NCBI RefSeq assembly: GCF_003726035.1
Contig: NZ_QICD01000029.1
Span: 1 to 32,825 of the forward strand
Source of the DNA: Paraeggerthella hongkongensis
GTDB taxonomy: Bacteria; Actinomycetota; Coriobacteriia; Coriobacteriales; Eggerthellaceae
DNA length: 32,825 bases
Reading direction: 5' to 3'
Part shown: in pieces, positions 15,397 through 25,054 of the stretch
Layout of the letters: each line of letters starts with the position of its first letter
How positions within the stretch are numbered: the stretch's first letter is position 1
The notes under the pieces: generated by a model
The model's input: only the letters and a program-made list of their open reading frames with translations
The model's database searches: none
Told to the model about the DNA's origin: nothing
Made by a program: the position numbers and the translations under genes

Positions 15397-16335
15397 ATGG
15401 ACGGTGTGCGCACATGCACTTTGGGCGAGCTGGCCGCCCTTCTTCCGTTGCCGGCGGAAGATGCGAACAAATACTCGCGTGGCAAATTGACGGCTGTGGT
15501 GGGCAGCGCGCGTTATCCGGGCGCGGCTTGCCTGACGGCGTGCGCTGCCGAGCGCATGGGCGCGGGCTATACGGAAGTGGTCACCCATGATCGCGCCGTG
15601 GATTTGGTTCGCGCCGCCAGCCATTCTCTTGTGGTGAGGCCTCGGTCGACGTTCTCGGCGGCCGATCTGGCGCCATCGCGTCCCGGCAAGCCGTGCGCGT
15701 ATGCGGTGGGCAGCGGTTTCGATTCGACCGACGGCGAGTCTGCGCGTTTGGTGCATGCGCTGATTAAGCATGCCGAGGCTCCCGTGCTGGTGGACGGCGG
15801 CGGTCTTGATGCGCTTGCATGTGCCAAGGGCCGTCGCTTGCTCAAGCAGCGGTTCGTTCGGGGGCTTTCCACCGTGATCACGCCCCATGCGGGCGAGGCG
15901 GCCCGCTTGGCGGTTCCGTTTTCCCTGCCCCTGGACGATCCTGCTGCCCTTGCGCGTCTGATTGCGCTTGCGTACGGCGTGATCGCCCTGGTGAAGGGTC
16001 CTGTGACGTATGCTTCGGACGGTGATCGGGTGGTATGCGTGGAGGGCGGGACGCCGGCGTTGGCGAAAGCGGGAACGGGCGACGTGCTGGCCGGCATGAC
16101 GGGCGCGCTTCTGGCGCAGGGCTTGGGCGCTCTTGATGCGTGCGTGCTGGCTGCGACCCTGCATGCGGGGGCTGGACGCCTTGCCCAGGCGCGCTTGACT
16201 TCCGTGTGCTCGGTTGCCCAGGACGTTATCGACGAGATTCCCCGTGCTGTTTCGGCGCTTATCGAATCAGGCGCGCAACAGTGCGAAAACGGTCTTCTGA
16301 CAGCGACTCCGCCGCATGTGGGTGCGCTACAATGA
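15397..16335 (+). CDS. nnrD: ADP/ATP-dependent NAD(P)H-hydrate dehydratase
   Basis: A 312-residue protein of the YjeF C-terminal (ribokinase-like) family, which repairs hydrated NADH/NADPH using ADP or ATP. Visible motifs are KYSRGKLTAVVGSARYPGAA near residue 27, VLVDGGGLDALA, TVITPHAGEAARL, and the nucleotide-site AGTGDVLAGMTGALLAQG near residue 226. The epimerase half (NnrE, YjeF N-terminal domain) is absent, so this is a single-domain form. The ATG at 15397 has ggaaagg upstream; the frame is open further upstream but without support. It lies in the glmS-acpS housekeeping block. Confidence 0.88.
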   Translation: MDGVRTCTLGELAALLPLPAEDANKYSRGKLTAVVGSARYPGAACLTACAAERMGAGYTEVVTHDRAVDLVRAASHSLVVRPRSTFSAADLAPSRPGKPCAYAVGSGFDSTDGESARLVHALIKHAEAPVLVDGGGLDALACAKGRRLLKQRFVRGLSTVITPHAGEAARLAVPFSLPLDDPAALARLIALAYGVIALVKGPVTYASDGDRVVCVEGGTPALAKAGTGDVLAGMTGALLAQGLGALDACVLAATLHAGAGRLAQARLTSVCSVAQDVIDEIPRAVSALIESGAQQCENGLLTATPPHVGALQ

Positions 16336-16383
16336 ATCAGGCGACGCCGTGGGGGCGTCGAAACGCTTGTGAAGGAGCCATCC

Positions 16384-16911
16384 ATGGATACGACGAAAAA
16401 GCATGATTGGGGCCTGGTTGTCGCAGGTATCATGCTCATAGCATGCGCGTTCTTTTTCCTGCTTGCACCGGGTTTGACTCTCGTGACCATCACAGCCATC
16501 GCGGGCGCGGCGTTTCTCGTGTCCGGCGTGTTCGACATCATCAGCTACATCAGGTTCCATAAGGCTATGAACTTGTCGGGGTGGGTGATTGCCTATGCCG
16601 TGCTGGACATCTTGATCGGTTTGATGTTCTTGCTGCATCCTTTGGCGTTCGCTGCGGTCATTCCATGGATCATGGGCGCGTTTTTCCTGGCATTCGGCGT
16701 GTTCGAGGTTGTCGGCGCGTTCAAGATCCGCAAAAGCGGCGTTCCCATGTGGGGTTGGATGGTGTTCTCCGGCCTGGTGAGCGTCCTGTGCGGCTTGACG
16801 TTTTTCTTCTCGCCTGCTTCGTTCAGCGTGTTCTTGTCCGTGTTCGTCCTGATGCGCGGCGTGTCGATGATCTTCTACGGATGGAATGCCGGCAAGGCTA
16901 TGATGGCATAA
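16384..16911 (+). CDS. DUF308/HdeD-like membrane protein
   Basis: A 175-residue, very hydrophobic protein with about six membrane segments arranged as three similar pairs. Examples are GIMLIACAFFFLLAPGLTLV, ITAIAGAAFLVSGVFDIISY and LDILIGLMFLLHP. The repeated pattern of a helix ending in P followed by a glycine-rich helix is that of the DUF308/HdeD family, named from E. coli HdeD and linked there to acid resistance. Function here is unknown. The ATG at 16384 has aaggag 6 nt upstream; GTG 16369 is a less likely alternative. A possible -10 (tacaat) is at 16328-16333, overlapping the end of nnrD. Confidence 0.85.
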   Translation: MDTTKKHDWGLVVAGIMLIACAFFFLLAPGLTLVTITAIAGAAFLVSGVFDIISYIRFHKAMNLSGWVIAYAVLDILIGLMFLLHPLAFAAVIPWIMGAFFLAFGVFEVVGAFKIRKSGVPMWGWMVFSGLVSVLCGLTFFFSPASFSVFLSVFVLMRGVSMIFYGWNAGKAMMA

Positions 16912-16945
16912 GGTTGCCGGCGCTCGCTGCGGGCGCGCATGGTAG

Positions 16946-19168
<2,223 letters not shown>

Positions 19169-19220
19169 GGATCTGCGGGTCGGCCTTCCGTTCACGGCGG
19201 GAAGCGCGCGTCTACCGAGG

Positions 19221-19247
19221 AAGTTACGATATAGAAGTCCGTAACAC
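19221..19247. promoter_or_regulatory. NikR-like operator, upstream copy
   Basis: aagttac (19221-19227), 13 nt, then gtaacac (19241-19247). The right half matches GTAACAC exactly; the left keeps GTTAC. The spacer resembles that of the second copy (both contain ATAGAA). It lies about 20 bp upstream of the -10 element at 19268. Confidence 0.6.
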
Positions 19248-19267
19248 CCCGGCCCCGTTTTGCATGC

Positions 19268-19300
19268 TATAGTGTGTTACGCAAATAGAAACCGTAACAC
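19268..19300 (+). promoter_or_regulatory. Promoter with overlapping perfect NikR-like operator
   Basis: The -10 tatagt (19268-19273) is followed directly by gtgttac (19274-19280), 13 nt, and gtaacac (19294-19300), a perfect dyad. GTGTTAC-N13/14-GTAACAC is, from memory of the literature, the site type recognised by the Geobacter/Desulfovibrio class of the nickel-responsive repressor NikR. Binding here would cover the transcription start. No nikR gene is in the window. Confidence 0.65.
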
Positions 19301-19347
19301 TACAAGTGTGCGGGAAGCTACGCGCTTTGTTCGCATGGGAGGTTTTC

Positions 19348-20997
19348 ATGAACGGTATTACCCGAAGGGATTTCGCGAAGGCATCGGCGGCTGGCGTTGC
19401 CGCGCTTTCGCTGGGCGGCCTGCTTGCTTCGTGCTCGTCCGATAACAACGCGGCGTCCAAGCCCGAAGCCGGTGCCGACGGCGCAACGGCGCCGAAGAAC
19501 CAGGTGGTGGTGTCCATGACCGCGGGATCGGAGCCGGCAGCGGGCTTCGATCCGCTGGTGTCCTGGGGCTGCGGCGAGCATGTGCACGAGCCGTTGATCC
19601 AATCTACGCTCATCACCACGAACGCCGATCTGGAGTTCGTGAACGATGTAGCCACGTCGTACGAATGCGCCCAGGATGGCATGACGTGGACGTTCAAGAT
19701 TCGCGACGACGTCAAATTCACCGACGGCACACCGCTCAAGGCGTCCGATGTTGCCTTCACCATCAACGGCATCTTGAACTCCGATGCGTCGGAATGCGAC
19801 CTGTCCATGGTGAAGGCCGCCGAAGCGCCCGATGACACCACCGTGGTGATCAACATGGCCAAGCCGTTCAACGCGCTGCTGTACACGCTGGCGGTTGTTG
19901 GCATCGTGCCCGAGCACGCGTACGGCAAGGATTACGGATCGAACCCCATTGGCAGCGGCCGCTACATGCTGGAGCAGTGGGACAAGGGCCAGCAGGTCAT
20001 CCTCAAGGCGAACCCCGACTACTACGGGGAGGCTCCGCGCATGGAACGCGTGGTGGCGGTGTTCATGGAAGAGGATGCGTCGCTTGCCGCTGCCAAGTCC
20101 GGCCAGGTGGACGTGGCGTACACGTCTGCGACGTTCGCGGCGAACCAGCCGAGCGGCTACGATTTGCTGAACTGCAAGTCCGTCGACTCTCGCGGCATCT
20201 CGCTTCCTACAACGGCTCCGGGCGGCACGAAGAAGGACGAGAAGGGCGAGTACGCCGTGGGCAACGCGGTCACCAGCGATCTGGCCGTGCGCCGAGCTAT
20301 CAACTACGGCGTCGACCGCGACAAGATGATCGATGCCGTGCTCGGCGGTTTCGGCACGGTTGCGTACAGCGTTGGCGACGGCATGCCGTGGTCGTCTCCC
20401 GATATGAAGTGCGCTACCGATCGGGACAAGGCCAAGAAGCTGCTCGATGATGCCGGCTGGGCTGTCGGTTCTGACGGCATTCGCGTGAAGAGCGGTACGC
20501 GCGCGGCGTTCGATCTGTACTACTCGGCCAGCGACACGGTGCGCCAGGCGATTGCCTCCGAATTTGCCAACCAGATGAAAGAACTGGGCATCGAGGTGTC
20601 TGTCAAGGGCGTGAGCTGGGACGATCTGTACCCGCATCAGTTCAGCGATCCCGTGGTGTGGGGATGGGGCACGAACGCACCCACCGAGATCTACAACCTG
20701 TTCTATTCCAAGGGCACGGGGAACTACGCCTGCTACCAGAGCGCTACGACCGACCGCTATCTGGACGAAGCGCTTGCTCAGCCGCGTGTCGAAGACTCCT
20801 ACGAGTTCTGGAAGAAAGCCCAATGGGATGGCAGCGAAGGCTTCGCGCCGCAGGGCGAGGCTCCGTGGGTGTGGTTCGCCAACATCGACCACTTGTATTT
20901 CGCGAAGGACAACCTCAAGGTGGCCGAGCAGAAGCCGCATCCACACGGTCATGGATGGTCGCTCGTGAACAACGTCGACCAGTGGGCGTGGATGTAG
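19348..20997 (+). CDS. NikA-like ABC transporter substrate-binding lipoprotein (SBP family 5)
   Basis: A 549-residue extracytoplasmic solute-binding protein of the oligopeptide/nickel family 5. The N-terminus combines a twin-arginine motif (ITRRDFAK, residues 4-11) with a lipobox LLASC (C29), so it should be exported folded by Tat and anchored by lipidation. Family segments include GFDPLVSWGCGEHVHEPL, TFKIRDDVKFTDGTPLKASD, IPLT-like GSGRYMLEQWDKGQQV and VRRAINYGVDRDKM. The ATG at 19348 follows gggaggttttc. It heads a five-gene importer under NikR-like operators, so nickel (perhaps as a chelate) is the likely ligand. Peptide binding cannot be excluded from this sequence alone. Confidence 0.88.
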   Translation: MNGITRRDFAKASAAGVAALSLGGLLASCSSDNNAASKPEAGADGATAPKNQVVVSMTAGSEPAAGFDPLVSWGCGEHVHEPLIQSTLITTNADLEFVNDVATSYECAQDGMTWTFKIRDDVKFTDGTPLKASDVAFTINGILNSDASECDLSMVKAAEAPDDTTVVINMAKPFNALLYTLAVVGIVPEHAYGKDYGSNPIGSGRYMLEQWDKGQQVILKANPDYYGEAPRMERVVAVFMEEDASLAAAKSGQVDVAYTSATFAANQPSGYDLLNCKSVDSRGISLPTTAPGGTKKDEKGEYAVGNAVTSDLAVRRAINYGVDRDKMIDAVLGGFGTVAYSVGDGMPWSSPDMKCATDRDKAKKLLDDAGWAVGSDGIRVKSGTRAAFDLYYSASDTVRQAIASEFANQMKELGIEVSVKGVSWDDLYPHQFSDPVVWGWGTNAPTEIYNLFYSKGTGNYACYQSATTDRYLDEALAQPRVEDSYEFWKKAQWDGSEGFAPQGEAPWVWFANIDHLYFAKDNLKVAEQKPHPHGHGWSLVNNVDQWAWM

Positions 20998-21013
20998 CGT
21001 ATAGTATTCGTTC

Positions 21014-22006
21014 ATGTCCCGGTTCATCTTTCGAAACATTGCGAAGTTCGTCTTGCTCATGATTGCAGTGAGCCTGGTGACGTTCGTCCTGGTAAGCGTA
21101 TCGCCGGTTGATCCGGTGCAGGCGAACGTAGGCCAGGCCGCCTACATCAACATGAGCGAGGCGAAGCGCGCGCAGCTGGCGGAGTACTGGGGCGTGAACA
21201 CGCCTTTGTGGGAGCGGTACGCGAACTGGGCGTCCGACTTCCTGCGCGGCGACATGGGCATGTCTCTGCGCTACAACGCGCCGGTGGCCGATGTCATCGG
21301 CACGCGCGCGCTGAATTCGCTCGCGCTCATGGCAACCGCCTGGGCGGTGAGCGGGGTGCTGGGGTTCGCCTTGGGCATTTTGGCGGGTGCAAATCGCGGC
21401 AAGTTGGTCGACCGAGTGGTGAAGGGGTACTGCTTTTTGCTGGCGTCCGTGCCGACGTTCTGGCTTGGTCTGGTGTTTCTTATCGTGTTTTCCGTATGGC
21501 TGGGGTGGTTTCCGTTCGGCTTCTCGGTTCCCATCGGCGTGTCTGCGGCGGACGTGACCTTTGCCGACGCGCTTCATCATTTGGCGCTTCCCGCCCTCAC
21601 GCTGTCGGTGGTGGGCGTGGCCAACATCGCACTGCACACGCGCGAGAAGACCATCGACGTTTTGGAGAGCGACTACGTGCGCTTCGCTCGAGCGCGCGGC
21701 CTTTCCACGTGGGGCGCCGTTCGCCGGCACGGTTTGCGCAACCTGGCGCTTCCCGCCCTGACCTTGCAGTTCGCGTCGATTTCCGAGATATTCGGCGGGT
21801 CGGTGCTGGTGGAGCAGGTGTTCTCTTATCCGGGGCTGGGCCAGGCGGCTGTGACGGCCGGCCTGGGCGGCGACGTGGCCCTGCTGGCCGGGATCGCGCT
21901 TTTCTCGGCGGCGTTCGTGTTCGGCGGCAATCTGATTGCCAACGTCTTGTACGGCGTGGTCGATCCACGTATGCGACGTTCGGAGAAAAGGGGGTCCCGT
22001 GTCTGA
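21014..22006 (+). CDS. NikB/DppB-like ABC transporter permease
   Basis: A 330-residue inner-membrane permease of the peptide/nickel importer family, about six helices. It has the typical first helix (FVLLMIAVSLVTFVLVSVSP), the PVDPVQANVG periplasmic stretch, and the coupling-loop segment DYVRFARARGLSTWGAVRRHGLRNLALP, which docks on the ATPases. The start is 16 nt after the binding-protein stop; no strong ribosome site is seen, so translation may depend on readthrough of ribosomes from the previous gene. Its 3-prime end overlaps the next permease by 8 nt. Confidence 0.9.
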   Translation: MSRFIFRNIAKFVLLMIAVSLVTFVLVSVSPVDPVQANVGQAAYINMSEAKRAQLAEYWGVNTPLWERYANWASDFLRGDMGMSLRYNAPVADVIGTRALNSLALMATAWAVSGVLGFALGILAGANRGKLVDRVVKGYCFLLASVPTFWLGLVFLIVFSVWLGWFPFGFSVPIGVSAADVTFADALHHLALPALTLSVVGVANIALHTREKTIDVLESDYVRFARARGLSTWGAVRRHGLRNLALPALTLQFASISEIFGGSVLVEQVFSYPGLGQAAVTAGLGGDVALLAGIALFSAAFVFGGNLIANVLYGVVDPRMRRSEKRGSRV

Positions 22007-22883
22007 TCTGGCTCGCATAGCCGGCGACGCGCCGGCACCCGTGCTCTATCGGCCTCGCAAGGCGCGCGTGGGCAATCGAAGGCTGACGCTGGCGGCGTTC
22101 GCGGTGGCCGTGGCGGCGCTTGCGGCCATCGTGGCGGCGGGCCTTGCGGTGACCGGCTCCGCCATGGAGACCGATTTCGCGCTCAAGAACCTTGCACCTA
22201 GCTGGGATCACCCGTTCGGCACCGATTGGATGGGCCGCGACATGCTGTTGCGCACGTTGGCGGGCCTGTCGACCAGCGTGCTTGTGGGCTTGCTGGCTGC
22301 GGGCGTCTCCTCGGTGATCGCGCTGGTTCTGGGCGCGGCCGCCGCGTTGGGCGGCAAGAAGGTGGACGCTGCCGTTACCTGGCTTATCGATCTGATGATG
22401 GGCGTGCCGCACATCGTGCTGCTCATCTTGATATCGTTTGCGCTCGGCAAGGGCTTTTGGGGCGTGACCATCGGCGTTGCCGTTACGCACTGGCCAAGTT
22501 TGGCTCGCGTCGTGCGCGCGGAGATCCTGCAATGCAAAGAGTCGACGTTCGTGGCTGCGGCGCGCAAGCTGGGGCAAAGCCCTGCGCGCATCGCCGTGAA
22601 GCACATGCTTCCCTACGTGCTGCCGCAGTTCTTGGTGGGGCTTATCCTTTTGTTTCCCCATGCCATCCTGCATGAGGCGGCCATTACGTTCCTCGGATTC
22701 GGACTGCCGCCCGAGCAGCCTGCCATCGGCGTGATCCTCAGCGAATCGATGGGCTACCTTTCGGCCGGCATGTGGTGGCTGGCGGTGTTTCCGGGCTTGG
22801 CGCTGATCGCGACCGTGCTGCTGTTCGACGTGGCGGGCTCGAACCTGCGCAAGCTGGTCGATCCGCACAGTTCGCAGGAATAG
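21999..22883 (+). CDS. NikC/DppC-like ABC transporter permease
   Basis: A 294-residue partner permease, about six helices. Supporting segments are HPFGTDWMGRDMLLRTLAG, a hallmark of DppC/NikC proteins, the coupling loop ESTFVAAARKLGQSPARIAVKHMLP, and AITFLGFGLPPEQPAIG near the end. The GTG at 21999 is chosen because aaaaggggg precedes it and the 8-nt overlap with the upstream gene suggests coupling. An upstream in-frame ATG at 21936 would overlap by 71 nt and lacks support. Confidence 0.9.
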   Translation: MSDLARIAGDAPAPVLYRPRKARVGNRRLTLAAFAVAVAALAAIVAAGLAVTGSAMETDFALKNLAPSWDHPFGTDWMGRDMLLRTLAGLSTSVLVGLLAAGVSSVIALVLGAAAALGGKKVDAAVTWLIDLMMGVPHIVLLILISFALGKGFWGVTIGVAVTHWPSLARVVRAEILQCKESTFVAAARKLGQSPARIAVKHMLPYVLPQFLVGLILLFPHAILHEAAITFLGFGLPPEQPAIGVILSESMGYLSAGMWWLAVFPGLALIATVLLFDVAGSNLRKLVDPHSSQE

Positions 22884-22900
22884 GGGGGCGACGAGCGACT

Positions 22901-23794
22901 ATGGAGCACGAGCTGACACGACACGCCGATGCGCAGATCCACCATCATCACGCGCATGCGGAAGCGTCCCGGCATGACCATGGACATCATCTGCTGCAGG
23001 TGGAAGACCTGAGCATCGGGTTTCGGATGTACGAAGAGGATGCCCTGTTCTTTCGCGCAAAACGGCGCGAGGTCGAGGTCATCCGCAACCTGAGCATTTC
23101 GGTGCACGTGGGGGAGATCGTGGCCGTGGTGGGCGCGTCGGGGTCGGGCAAGACGCTCCTGGCCGATGCGGTGCTGGGGTTGTTCGAGCCGAACGCCACC
23201 GTGCGCGGTCGCATTTGGTTCGACGGCCAGCTGCAAAGCGCGTCAACGCTCGCGCATGTGCGCGGGCGCGGGATTTCCCTGGTTCCCCAAAGCGTGAATT
23301 ACCTGGATCCGCTTATGAAGGTGGGCAAGCAGGTGGAAGGGTTTGCTCGGACGGGCGCGGCGCGGTCCGAGCGCCGTCTCAGGCGCGAAGAGCTGTTCGA
23401 GCGGTACGGTTTGTCCGCGGAGGTTGCGAACTTGTACCCCTTCGAGCTGTCCGGGGGCATGGCGCGCCGCGTGCTTCTGTGCTGCGCGCTCATGGACGAT
23501 CCGCGCGTCATCATCGCCGATGAACCGACGCCCGGTCTGGACTTGGACTTGGCCGTTCGCGCGCTCGACGACTTCCGCGCCTTCGCCGACGCGGGCGGCG
23601 GCGTCATGCTCATCACGCACGACATCGAACTGGCTTTGCGCGTGGCCGATCGCGTGGCGGTGTTTCGCGACGGGACGGTGGTGGAGGAGACGGCGGTTGC
23701 GAACTTCGCTTCGCCCGACTTGCTGCAGCACGAGTTCAGTCGCGCGCTTTGGCGCGCGCTGCCGGAGCACGGTTTCGAAGAGGGTGAGGCTTGA
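22901..23794 (+). CDS. NikD-like ABC transporter ATPase with histidine-rich N-terminus
   Basis: A 297-residue ABC ATPase of the peptide/nickel importer family. It has Walker A GASGSGKT, a Q-loop in SLVPQSVNYLDPL, the signature ELSGGM, Walker B VIIADEPT and the switch histidine in LITHD. The first 30 residues contain 11 histidines, including a run of four, before the ATPase fold begins at about residue 31. This looks like a metal-binding tail; such a tail is not usual for NikD, and it supports nickel as cargo. The ATG at 22901 lies 17 nt after the permease stop, with a G-rich stretch upstream. Confidence 0.88.
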   Translation: MEHELTRHADAQIHHHHAHAEASRHDHGHHLLQVEDLSIGFRMYEEDALFFRAKRREVEVIRNLSISVHVGEIVAVVGASGSGKTLLADAVLGLFEPNATVRGRIWFDGQLQSASTLAHVRGRGISLVPQSVNYLDPLMKVGKQVEGFARTGAARSERRLRREELFERYGLSAEVANLYPFELSGGMARRVLLCCALMDDPRVIIADEPTPGLDLDLAVRALDDFRAFADAGGGVMLITHDIELALRVADRVAVFRDGTVVEETAVANFASPDLLQHEFSRALWRALPEHGFEEGEA

Positions 23795-23921
23795 TGCTGT
23801 CGATTCGCTCGAACGAGGGCCGAAGCCGGTGCCGATGCGCGAAGGTCGGGAGCGCGGCGGGAATGCGCTTTGCCGTTCGCGCGGCGGCATGCGCGGCGCT
23901 TGCGACGGACGGAGGTTCGCC

Positions 23922-24527
23922 ATGTTAGAGGCCCGCGGCATCTCCTATGCGTATCCCGGGACCGCCCGATTGCTGTACGAGGGGTTCGACTTGGCGGTTG
24001 CGCCTGATGAGCGCGTAGCCTTGTCGGCTCCTTCCGGATTCGGGAAGACGACGCTGTGTCGGCTGCTGGCCGGGTTCGAGCAACCGCAGGCTGGTCGGAT
24101 CTTGGTGGACGGCGACCCGCTGCCCGATCGCGGAGCCTGTCCCGTGCAAATGATCTGGCAGCATCCTGAAACGGCTGTGGATCCGCGTATGCGCATGCGA
24201 AAAACACTTGAGGAAGCGGGCCCTATATCTGAAGATCTCCTTGATGACCTGGGTATTCAGCGTCGTTGGCTTTCCCGGTTTCCTCATGAGCTTTCAGGCG
24301 GGGAACTGCAGCGGTTCTGCATTGCCCGTGCGTTGGCGGTGCGTCCGCGTTACCTGATTGCCGACGAGGTGTCCACTATGCTCGATGCCGTGACGCAGGC
24401 TCAGATCTGGCGCTTTTTGGTGGACGAGACGAAACGTCGAGGCATAGGCCTGGTGTTCGTGTCCCATTCGCCGGCGCTTACCGACCGCATTGCTACGCGT
24501 GTGGTAGATTTGACCGGGCGAAGTTGA
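23922..24527 (+). CDS. NikE-like ABC transporter ATPase
   Basis: A 201-residue second ATPase of the importer. Walker A reads APSGFGKT, with alanine in place of the usual first glycine. The Q-loop region is MIWQHPETAVDPRMRM, the signature is ELSGGELQR, Walker B is YLIADEVS (serine/threonine-type ending, with E retained) and the switch histidine is in FVSHSP. It is short, lacking the C-terminal oligopeptide-transporter extension. The ATG at 23922 has ggagg upstream. A 127-nt gap separates it from the previous ATPase; the frame is open through that gap, so a longer N-terminus is possible but unlikely. Confidence 0.86.
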   Translation: MLEARGISYAYPGTARLLYEGFDLAVAPDERVALSAPSGFGKTTLCRLLAGFEQPQAGRILVDGDPLPDRGACPVQMIWQHPETAVDPRMRMRKTLEEAGPISEDLLDDLGIQRRWLSRFPHELSGGELQRFCIARALAVRPRYLIADEVSTMLDAVTQAQIWRFLVDETKRRGIGLVFVSHSPALTDRIATRVVDLTGRS

Positions 24528-24604
24528 TCCGGCTGCACGGCGGGCAGGGCGGACGGGATCCGGGGCGGGGATGTGACGCCCCTGGTTCGGGTCGCGTTCC
24601 CGAA

Positions 24605-24758
24605 GTGGGCGCAAAACGGTACCTGTGGCAGAAAATCGGCTGTTGAAAGAGCGCTCCCGAGCCATTCGTCGGCAAAAGGCCTGGTCGCGTTTTGAGGTAT
24701 GCGCGAAAAGCGGCTTTGATCGCGTTTGAAATTGTCACAGCTCCCGATTCGTGCCCAA
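24605..24758. repeat. Inverted-repeat element, copy B (degenerate)
   Basis: Same orientation and organisation as copy A at 4994-5148. Shared blocks are gtgggcgc...cggtacctgtg at the left end, aaaaggcctggtcg (24674-24687) plus gttttg in the core, and gaaattgtca...cccgattcg at the right end. Its own two ends still pair at about 18 of 24 positions, against 26 of 28 in copy A, so it looks like an older or decaying copy. Confidence 0.7.
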
Positions 24759-24911
24759 ACTTTGCCCGCGCGCCCGTGCCGTATCCGAGCGCTCGACAGA
24801 GCCTCGTCGGCGAAGGCGCAGGGAGGGGCTTGGCCGATACGCAGCCTGGTGATCCGCTCGGTCTGCCTATCGTCCATCGTTTCCTCTGATCTTTTTAGAG
24901 AACATTTCCAA

Positions 24912-24941
24912 TTGACTATATCTTCTTTTAAGAATAATATA
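24912..24941 (+). promoter_or_regulatory. modA promoter with a central palindromic operator
   Basis: The -35 ttgact (24912-24917) and -10 taatat (24935-24940) are separated by 17 bp, the best sigma-70-type promoter in the window. Between and overlapping them lies a dyad: tatat, c, ttctt (24917-24927), tt, then aagaa, ta, atata (24930-24941). A repressor bound there would block the promoter. A ModE-like molybdate regulator is a natural guess, but the half-site is not the classical ModE box. Confidence 0.7.
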
Positions 24942-25054
24942 AGGAACAGTCTCGGGTCTGCGACTGATTCCGTACGGTAGCTGCGGCTGCCGCTTGTTTG
25001 GCAGGCGCGGTGGATCCGGGGGATAATCAAGAGAAGACGCGAGAAAGGGATTTT

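Larger units (their letters stand above)
24528..25054. other. Intergenic region between the nickel-type importer and modA
   Basis: No gene is supported in these 527 bp. A small GC-rich hairpin (24562-24582) may end the importer transcript. The inverted-repeat element copy B follows (24605-24758). An AT-rich patch (about 24890-24950) holds the modA promoter with a dyad. The modA leader (about 24947-25054) shows only weak folding and no recognisable molybdenum-cofactor riboswitch. Confidence 0.5.

Noticed and set aside
19348-24527. Dipeptide/oligopeptide transporter as the prime assignment
   Set aside because: Family membership alone allows it, but NikR-like operators and the His-rich ATPase tail favour nickel. 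Peptide transport remains a fallback.
24947-25054. Molybdenum-cofactor riboswitch before modA
   Set aside because: Only weak short helices can be drawn, and the conserved sequence blocks of that riboswitch were not recognised.
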